Assembly: GCF_002149035.1 (NCBI RefSeq)
Contig: NZ_NGFP01000056.1
Location: 1 to 39,241, forward strand
From: Streptosporangium minutum
GTDB taxonomy: Bacteria; Actinomycetota; Actinomycetes; Streptosporangiales; Streptosporangiaceae
DNA length: 39,241 nucleotides
Reading direction: 5' to 3'
The translations under genes and the position numbers were made by a program. The notes under the pieces were generated by a model. It made no database searches, was not told the DNA's origin, and was given only the letters and a program-made list of their open reading frames with translations. Shown in pieces: positions 33,963 through 39,241 of the stretch (positions within the stretch are counted from its first letter, which is position 1; each line of letters begins with the position of its first letter).

Positions 33963-36403
33963 TGAGACTTCCCCTGGCGTCGGGAGCGGCTACGGGAGCG
34001 GTCGCGATCGCGCTCTATCCCCTGTTCGAGGGCGGCGCCTGGTTCTGGACGTGCCTGGGGGTCATCCTGGTCGTCACCGGGATCGGCGTGCTGGGCAGCC
34101 GCTACACCCTGCCGGACTGGCTGGTGCCGCCGGCCCAGCTCGTCGCGGTGTGGATCTATCTGACGGCGGTGTTCACCGGCGACAAGGCGTGGATCGGCCT
34201 CGTGCCCACCAAGGAGTCGGTCCTCGGGCTGGCGAAGCTGCTGGGCACCGGCTTCGCCGACATCCAGCGATTCGCCGCCCCCGTCCCGTCCAGCGCCGGC
34301 ATCACCCTGCTGACCTGTGGCGGCGTCGGCCTGATCGCGATCCTCGTCGATCTGCTGGCCTCCCGGCTGCACCGGGCCGCGCTCACCGGGCTGCCGCTGC
34401 TGGCGCTGTTCACCGTGCCGGCCGCGGTGGCCTCCGAGCCGATCGCCGGGCCGATGTTCGTCATCGCCGCCCTGGGCTACCTGGGGCTGCTGGCCGCCGA
34501 CGGACGGGAGCGGATCACCCACTGGGGCAGGGCGGTGCTGGTGCGCCGGGCCCCGTCCTTCGTGGCCCCGAAGCCCGCCTCCGACGCCGGGACCCTGCGG
34601 CTGTCGGGCAAGCGCATCGGATTCACCGCGATCGTGCTGGCCATCCTGCTGCCCGCGCTGCTGCCCACCCTGGAGCCGAACCCGCTGTTCGGTTTCGGCG
34701 TGGGCAACGGCAAGGGCAAGGGCGGCAACTCGATCAGCATCCCGAACCCGATAGTCAACCTGCGGGGCCAGCTCTCGCTGCCGACCAACTCCACCGTCCT
34801 GACCTACACCGGCAGCGACAGCTTCCCGCGCTACCTGCGGCTGTACTCGCTGGACATCTTCGACGGCGAGCAGTGGACGATGACGGCGCAGGGCCGCTCC
34901 GAGGACCGGCTCTCCGAGGGGCCGATGCCGCCCGCCCCGGGCCAGGACATGAGCCTGCCCGTCACCGAGGCGACCACGAAGATCCAGGTGAGCGATCGGA
35001 TCAGGGATCCGCTGGAGTTCCTGCCGCTGCCCTACCCCGCCAGCCGGATCCGCATCGAGGGAGACTGGCGGCCCGACCGGGACACCCTCATGGTGTTCTC
35101 CACCCAGGACAGCGCCGTAGGGCTGGCCTACGAGGTCGTCACGAGGGAGCCCAAGCCCACGGCGGAGACGCTCAAGGCGGCGCCGCCGGCTCCCCCGGAG
35201 ATCAACGAGCGGTATCTGCAGCTGCCGGAGAACCTGCCCCCGGAGATCAGGGACCTGGCCAGGCAGGTGACGGAGCGGGGCTCCAGCCGCTACGAGCAGG
35301 CGATCCAGCTCCAGGAGTTCTTCACCAAGGAGGGCGGGTTCACCTACAGCCTGGCCACCCAGGGACACAACGGGCCCGCGCTGACGGAGTTCCTGCTCCG
35401 CGCCCGGACCGGGTACTGCGAGCAGTTCGCCGCCTCGATGGCGGTGCTGGCGCGGGTCCTGGGCATCCCCGCCCGGGTCGCCATCGGCTACACCGGCGGC
35501 AGCAACGCCTCCGGCGCGTGGCAGGTGCGCACGCACGACTCGCACGCCTGGCCCGAGCTCTACTTCGAGGGCGCGGGATGGCTCCGCTTCGAGCCCACCC
35601 CGACCGGCGGCGCGGGGCAGGGCAGCGCGACGGTGCCGATCTACACCCGGCCGGAGCTCACGACGACCGGCGGCGACGAGCCGGCGGCGACCCCGACCTC
35701 GAACCCCACCGACGCGGACCTCCCCAACCAGTCGGCCGGCAACCGCCGTGACCTGATGCCCGACCGCGACTTCGGCGGGGCGCCGGTCGCGGTGGACGAG
35801 GGCGTACCGGTCGCGCTGCAGATCGGCGTCGGGGTCGTGGTCGTGCTGCTGATCGCGCTGATCCCCGGGCTGCTCCGCTGGGAGCTGCGCGCCCGCCGGC
35901 GGAGGTCCTACTCCCGCGCGGCGGAGGAGCCGGCCCCGCTCCCGCACGAGGAGGCGGTCACCCCGGAACCCACCGGGCTCGTGACGGTCAGGACCGGACG
36001 GCGGGAGTCCGCGGTGGCCGCGGCCTGGGCGGAGCTCGACGACGCGTTGTGCGACTACGGCATGTCCCGGCAGCCGAGCGAGAGCCCCCGGGCTCTGGCC
36101 CGGCGGCTCACCGAGCAGTACGCGTTCGACGCGGAGGCCGCGGCCGCGATGGCCAGGATCGCCACGGCGGTGGAGCGGATGCTCTTCGCCCGGACTTCCG
36201 GTGACCTCGGCTCACTGCCCGGAGATACCCGCCGGGTACGGCGGGCTCTGGCGGCCGCCGTGACACGGGGCAGGCGGATCCGCGCGACGCTGCTGCCGCC
36301 TTCGACGCTCCTGCGGGCGCGACGGCTGGGGACGCGGATGCTGGACGGCTTCGACCGGCTGGAGAACCTCCGGCTCCGCCGTCCGGCGCGGAGGGACGTC
36401 TGA
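33962..36403 (+). CDS. TgpA-like membrane protein with transglutaminase domain and DUF4129 tail
   Basis: An 813-residue protein. The N-terminal third has about six to seven membrane helices (TgpA N-terminal type). A periplasm-side transglutaminase-like domain has GYCEQFAASMAVLARVLGIPARV, with likely nucleophile Cys486, and THDSHAWPELYFEGAGWLRFEP, with His528. The usual third residue position reads Glu (FEPTP) where many relatives have Asp. One more helix at about 618-640 leads to a cytoplasmic DUF4129-like domain. Such proteins accompany MoxR/DUF58 pairs, and the substrate is unknown; wall peptides or protein cross-links are guesses. ATG 33962 overlaps the DUF58 stop by one base. Confidence 0.92.
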   Translation: MRLPLASGAATGAVAIALYPLFEGGAWFWTCLGVILVVTGIGVLGSRYTLPDWLVPPAQLVAVWIYLTAVFTGDKAWIGLVPTKESVLGLAKLLGTGFADIQRFAAPVPSSAGITLLTCGGVGLIAILVDLLASRLHRAALTGLPLLALFTVPAAVASEPIAGPMFVIAALGYLGLLAADGRERITHWGRAVLVRRAPSFVAPKPASDAGTLRLSGKRIGFTAIVLAILLPALLPTLEPNPLFGFGVGNGKGKGGNSISIPNPIVNLRGQLSLPTNSTVLTYTGSDSFPRYLRLYSLDIFDGEQWTMTAQGRSEDRLSEGPMPPAPGQDMSLPVTEATTKIQVSDRIRDPLEFLPLPYPASRIRIEGDWRPDRDTLMVFSTQDSAVGLAYEVVTREPKPTAETLKAAPPAPPEINERYLQLPENLPPEIRDLARQVTERGSSRYEQAIQLQEFFTKEGGFTYSLATQGHNGPALTEFLLRARTGYCEQFAASMAVLARVLGIPARVAIGYTGGSNASGAWQVRTHDSHAWPELYFEGAGWLRFEPTPTGGAGQGSATVPIYTRPELTTTGGDEPAATPTSNPTDADLPNQSAGNRRDLMPDRDFGGAPVAVDEGVPVALQIGVGVVVVLLIALIPGLLRWELRARRRRSYSRAAEEPAPLPHEEAVTPEPTGLVTVRTGRRESAVAAAWAELDDALCDYGMSRQPSESPRALARRLTEQYAFDAEAAAAMARIATAVERMLFARTSGDLGSLPGDTRRVRRALAAAVTRGRRIRATLLPPSTLLRARRLGTRMLDGFDRLENLRLRRPARRDV

Positions 36404-36440
36404 ACACCGGACGCGCCGGAGGACAGATCTGACAGTTCAC

Positions 36441-36470
36441 GTGGGCCGCCTCCTCAGGGGGGCGGCCCAC
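36441..36470. terminator. Convergent terminator hairpin
   Basis: A perfect 10-bp stem, GTGGGCCGCC (36441-36450) with GGCGGCCCAC (36461-36470), and a 10-base loop. It sits between the convergent transglutaminase and DUF3040 genes and can serve both strands. Confidence 0.8.
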
Positions 36471-36547
36471 AGCCGTCGGGGGGAGCGGCCCACTCGCCGC
36501 GGTCGCCCGGAGGACGCCTCACCGCGGCGGGGTCCGCGGACAGAGCC

Positions 36548-36946
36548 CTAGTGCTCGTCGTGACGACGGCGCCAGCGCTCTTCCATCCGTTCCATGAAGC
36601 TCTGCCGGGAGCCGCCACGGCGCCCGGCCTTGCCCGGCTGTCCGGGCCGCGCGGCCGGGCCGGCCTCACCGAACCCGTTCATCCGCTTCCAGCTTGACAG
36701 ACCCCACAAACACGCGGCGAGCATGACCACGAAACCGCCGACGCCGAGCGGGATGTTGTTGATCACGACGCCGACCATCAACAGGACGATGCCCAGGACG
36801 AAGCCGATGGAGGCCTTCACCAGGCGACGCTTGTAGTGGCTGCGTGGATCACTGATCCTTACGGTATTGGCCCACTTCGGGTCCTCAGCGTAGAGGGCCT
36901 GCTCGATCTGGTCGAGCAAGCGCTGCTCGTGATCAGAGAGCGGCAC
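36548..36946 (-). CDS. DUF3040 membrane protein
   Basis: A 132-residue protein typical of the actinobacterial DUF3040 family. It starts VPLSDHEQRLLDQIEQALYAEDPKWA, the conserved N-terminal pattern, and has two closely spaced membrane helices (about 44-63 and 67-86) and a basic, Gly/Arg-rich C-terminus ending RRRHDEH. Function is unknown. GTG 36946 is supported by GGGAGG four bases ahead and by family homology; a frame to 36997 was rejected. It lies downstream of dinB on the same strand (147 bp), a neighbourhood often seen in actinobacteria. Confidence 0.92.
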   Translation of the reverse strand: MPLSDHEQRLLDQIEQALYAEDPKWANTVRISDPRSHYKRRLVKASIGFVLGIVLLMVGVVINNIPLGVGGFVVMLAACLWGLSSWKRMNGFGEAGPAARPGQPGKAGRRGGSRQSFMERMEERWRRRHDEH

Positions 36947-37093
36947 GGCGCCTCCCAAGGACAGCCCCAGGACGGGGAAGACGGTGACGGACGACACGGG
37001 GTGTCCGAACCTCGCGGTCGGTTATCCCCAGAATACGAGGCTGTAGACGTAGACGAAAGAAAACGTCCAACGTAGTCCAAACCGGAGGTGACG

Positions 37094-38314
37094 TCATGGA
37101 GCCATTCCATCAAACGGCGGACGGACAAGCGACGCCGGGAGCACCACATCCCGGCCGAATCTCCGGGCCGCCCTGTCCATCGCCTGTTCGGCCTCCCGCC
37201 AGCCCGTCTCCCGCTCTCCGAGGCCGAGCTGCCTGGTCGCCTCGCCGGCCGGGCTGAGGTTCTCCACCCGCACCCCGACCAGGCGGAGCCGGTCCCTGTC
37301 CAGGCCGGCGGCGGCGTAGAGGTCGCAGGCGGTCGTGTAGAGCGTCTGGGCGACGTCGGTGGGCTCCCGGAGGGTCCGGGAGCGGGAGATCGTGCTGAAG
37401 TCGGCGCGGCGGAGCTTGACGCTGACGGTGCGGCCGACATGGCCGCCCTCCCTGAGCCTGGCGGCGACCCGCTCGGAGAGGCGGAGCAGCTCTCTGCGGA
37501 TCTTCACCGGGTCGGCGACGTCTGTGACGAACGTCTCCTCGGCCCCGATGCTCTTGTCGGGTGCGTTCGGGGTGACCGGGCGCTCGTCGCGGCCCCAGGC
37601 GAGCGCGGCCAGATGGGCGCCGGCGGCCTGGCCGAGCTGGCGCTGCAGGGTGGCGACCGGGACCCCGGCGAGATCGCCGACGGTCCTGATGCCCAACCGC
37701 ACCAGGGACTGCTCCGTACGCTCCCCTACGCCCCACAGAGCCCCTACCGGGAGCGGATGGAGGAAATCCACCACCCTGTCAGCCGGGACCACCAGAAGGC
37801 CGTCTGGCTTGCAGTGCTGCGAGGCGAGTTTGGCCACGAATTTACTGTTGGCCACCCCGACGGAGCAGGTGATCCCGTGCTCGCTCACGACCTGCTCGCG
37901 GATCATCGCGGCGATCGCGGCCGGCGGGCCGAGGCGCTTGCGCGCCCCGCCGACGTCGAGGAACGCCTCGTCGGAGGCGATCGGCTCCACCTCGGGGGTG
38001 AAGGTGTGGAAGATCTCCATGACCCCCCGGGAGACCTCGGCGTACTTCCCGCGGCTCGGCGGGATGATCACGGCCTGGGGGCAGAGCCGGCGGGCCCGCG
38101 TCATGGGCATGGCCGAGTGCACCCCGAATCTCCTGGCCTCGTAGGTGGCGCTGAGGACCACGCCACGCGCGCCGGGCGCGCCGATGACGACGGGCATGCC
38201 CTTGAGCTCCGGGCGCTCGCGCAGCTCGACGCTGGCGTAGAAGGCGTCCATGTCGACGTGCAGGATCGTGCAGCCGGTGTCGTCGGCGCCCAGGTCCGAC
38301 CCCGGACGCGGCAT
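37094..38314 (-). CDS. dinB: DNA polymerase IV (Y-family translesion polymerase)
   Basis: A 406-residue Y-family polymerase for error-prone bypass. The metal-binding motifs are complete: HVDMDAFYASVE with Asp21, and SDEAFLD with Asp115-Glu116. YEARRFGVHSAMPM and the thumb segment VGVANSKFVAKLASQHCKPDG follow. The little-finger domain ends with RQLGLGE, which resembles a clamp-binding motif. ATG 38314 has GAGGA about 8 bases ahead; a GTG at 38332 is an alternative. A LexA-type box lies about 30 bases upstream, so SOS induction is likely. Confidence 0.96.
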   Translation of the reverse strand: MPRPGSDLGADDTGCTILHVDMDAFYASVELRERPELKGMPVVIGAPGARGVVLSATYEARRFGVHSAMPMTRARRLCPQAVIIPPSRGKYAEVSRGVMEIFHTFTPEVEPIASDEAFLDVGGARKRLGPPAAIAAMIREQVVSEHGITCSVGVANSKFVAKLASQHCKPDGLLVVPADRVVDFLHPLPVGALWGVGERTEQSLVRLGIRTVGDLAGVPVATLQRQLGQAAGAHLAALAWGRDERPVTPNAPDKSIGAEETFVTDVADPVKIRRELLRLSERVAARLREGGHVGRTVSVKLRRADFSTISRSRTLREPTDVAQTLYTTACDLYAAAGLDRDRLRLVGVRVENLSPAGEATRQLGLGERETGWREAEQAMDRAARRFGRDVVLPASLVRPPFDGMAP

Positions 38315-38345
38315 CTGCTGTTTCCTCGACACGGGGCCATCCTAG

Positions 38346-38361
38346 GGGAACGCATGTTCGA
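38346..38361 (-). promoter_or_regulatory. Probable LexA (SOS) box upstream of dinB
   Basis: On the minus strand, TCGAACATGCGTTCCC reads against the actinobacterial LexA consensus TCGAAC-N4-GTTCGA. The left half matches fully and the right half matches four of six (GTTC). It ends about 32 bases before the dinB ATG, in the short gap to the upstream methyltransferase gene. Confidence 0.65.
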
Positions 38362-38369
38362 CGCAAGCC

Positions 38370-39128
38370 TCACCGGCGGCCGAGGACGTGCAACTGGGTG
38401 GCGATGTCCCGGAGCACCGGGTGGGCGGCCGCCGCCTGCTCCAGGGCGACCAGGGCACGCGCGGCGCCCGGCTCGCCGTCGAGCAACCGGCTGGGCACCA
38501 GATCGGCGAAGACGCGCACGCCGTGGACCTCGCCGGGGACGAAGCCGGTCGCGGCGAGGAGCTGCGACAGCGCCTCCCGGGTGAAGCGCCGCGGCGTGGG
38601 GTCGCGCTCGCCCCAGCGGCCCTCCGGGTCCTCCAGGACCTGGCGGGCCTCGTCGAAGCGGCCGGCGACCGAGCGGTGCAGCGCGGCGGCGAGCGGGTTG
38701 GCGGCCAGCACGCTGATCGCGCCGCCCTCGCGCAGCAGACCGGCCATGGCCGTCAGCGCGCTGACCGGATCCTCCACGTACTCCAGCACGCTGTGGCAGA
38801 GCACCAGGTCGGCGCCGTCGGTGGGGAGCAGCTCGCCCAGGTCGGCGGCGTCGCCCTGCAGCGCGCGCACGCCCACCCCCGCCTCCGCGGCACGGCGCTC
38901 GAGCGCGGCCAGCGAGTCGGGGCTGGGGTCGACGACCGTGACGGCATGCCCGAGCTCGGCCAGCGGCACGGCGAAGCCGCCCGTGCCGCCCCCGGCGTCG
39001 ACGATGTCGAGGCGGGCCCGGCCGGTCGCGGAGACCCTGTCGGCCAGCACGGCCCGCAGGACGTCCCAGACGACGGCGGTGCGGACCGCCGGGGTGCCTG
39101 ACTGCCTCGAGATGCCTACGGCATGCAA
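38370..39128 (-). CDS. SAM-dependent class I methyltransferase
   Basis: A 252-residue methyltransferase with a Rossmann SAM-binding motif DIVDAGGGTGGFAVPLAELG, an acidic motif II VTVVDPSPDSL, and CHSVLEYVEDPVSALTAMAGLLREGG, a Methyltransf_11-like pattern. The substrate is not evident; tRNA, quinone or small-molecule targets all remain possible. The start is TTG 39128, with AGGAGG 10 bases upstream. A nearby ATG at 39124 is out of frame. It lies 55 bp upstream of dinB on the same strand but is separated from it by the LexA box. Confidence 0.88.
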   Translation of the reverse strand: MHAVGISRQSGTPAVRTAVVWDVLRAVLADRVSATGRARLDIVDAGGGTGGFAVPLAELGHAVTVVDPSPDSLAALERRAAEAGVGVRALQGDAADLGELLPTDGADLVLCHSVLEYVEDPVSALTAMAGLLREGGAISVLAANPLAAALHRSVAGRFDEARQVLEDPEGRWGERDPTPRRFTREALSQLLAATGFVPGEVHGVRVFADLVPSRLLDGEPGAARALVALEQAAAAHPVLRDIATQLHVLGRR

Positions 39129-39203
39129 CTTCGGATCGCCTCCTACTTCGGTGACGAGCCCAGCCTACGCCGGACGGCCCCCGGGCCGGTCCGGGGGTGA
39201 TCC

Positions 39204-39241
39204 GTACTCGGACGCGGCCGGGCACGGGCGCGTCCGAGTAC
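39204..39241. terminator. Inverted repeat at the window end
   Basis: GTACTCGGACGCG (39204-39216) pairs exactly with CGCGTCCGAGTAC (39229-39241), giving a 13-bp stem with a 12-base loop that may continue beyond the window. A smaller stem, CCCCCGG/CCGGGGG, lies at 39178-39197. It probably terminates transcription of the next gene outside the window. Confidence 0.6.

Noticed and set aside
37020-37030. TTATCCCCA, resembling a DnaA box
   Set aside because: A single near-match with mismatches to the actinobacterial form TTGTCCACA, with no cluster of boxes and no origin genes nearby.

Overview
This is a high-GC actinobacterial chromosome segment. Gene content and order match the division and cell wall (dcw) cluster of the order Streptosporangiales (a Streptosporangium/Nonomuraea-like relative). 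The evidence for that is the mraZ-rsmH-ftsL-ftsI-murE-murF-mraY-murD-ftsW-murG-murC-ftsQ-ftsZ-yggS-sepF-yggT-divIVA order, a translational T-box ahead of ileS, a DUF3040/dinB pair, and several Pro/Ala/Gly-rich disordered tails. The genus is an inference. No mobile element, tRNA, rRNA or CRISPR array was recognised.

Layout. At 1-2324 (+) lie the 3' end of a larger protein, then an AraC-type regulator and azlC-azlD (branched-chain amino acid exporter type), nearly all overlapping. At 2434-4050 (+) is a membrane Ser/Thr kinase with a Lys/Asp/Gln-rich outer tail. At 4074-5984 (-) are an RluD-type pseudouridine synthase, lspA and a TraR/DksA zinc-finger protein. From about 6165 to 9601 (+) is a T-box leader plus a type 2 isoleucyl-tRNA synthetase whose HIGH motif reads GVHH. 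Hairpins and a degenerate repeat field follow (9610-9970).

From 31241 back to about 9984 everything is on the minus strand. This is the dcw cluster from mraZ to divIVA, ending with a 625-residue two-TM protein that carries two small His/Cys domains. The enzymes RsmH, MurC-F, MraY and MurG make lipid II. FtsW and FtsI polymerise and cross-link it at the septum, FtsQ and FtsL hold the synthase complex, FtsZ and SepF build the ring, and DivIVA directs polar growth. A promoter with four 10-bp-spaced GTGGAG-type boxes (MraZ operator) precedes mraZ. ftsZ has its own AT-rich promoter region and a leader hairpin.

Divergent from mraZ, 31735-36403 (+) holds a MoxR ATPase, a DUF58 protein and a TgpA-like transglutaminase in an overlapping operon. 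At 36548-39128 (-) are a DUF3040 membrane protein, DNA polymerase IV (dinB) under a probable LexA box, and a SAM methyltransferase.

The most unusual observations are: (i) two successive gene junctions, ftsW/murG and murG/murC, each carrying a near-exact duplication of the stop/start module that creates a tiny in-between ORF; (ii) a 312-residue basic repeat extension ahead of the FtsI membrane anchor; (iii) the swapped GXHH motif in IleRS; (iv) the double His/Cys-domain protein after divIVA; and (v) a second pair of GTGGAG boxes in opposite orientation facing the moxR operon. No wholly novel multi-gene system was identified.
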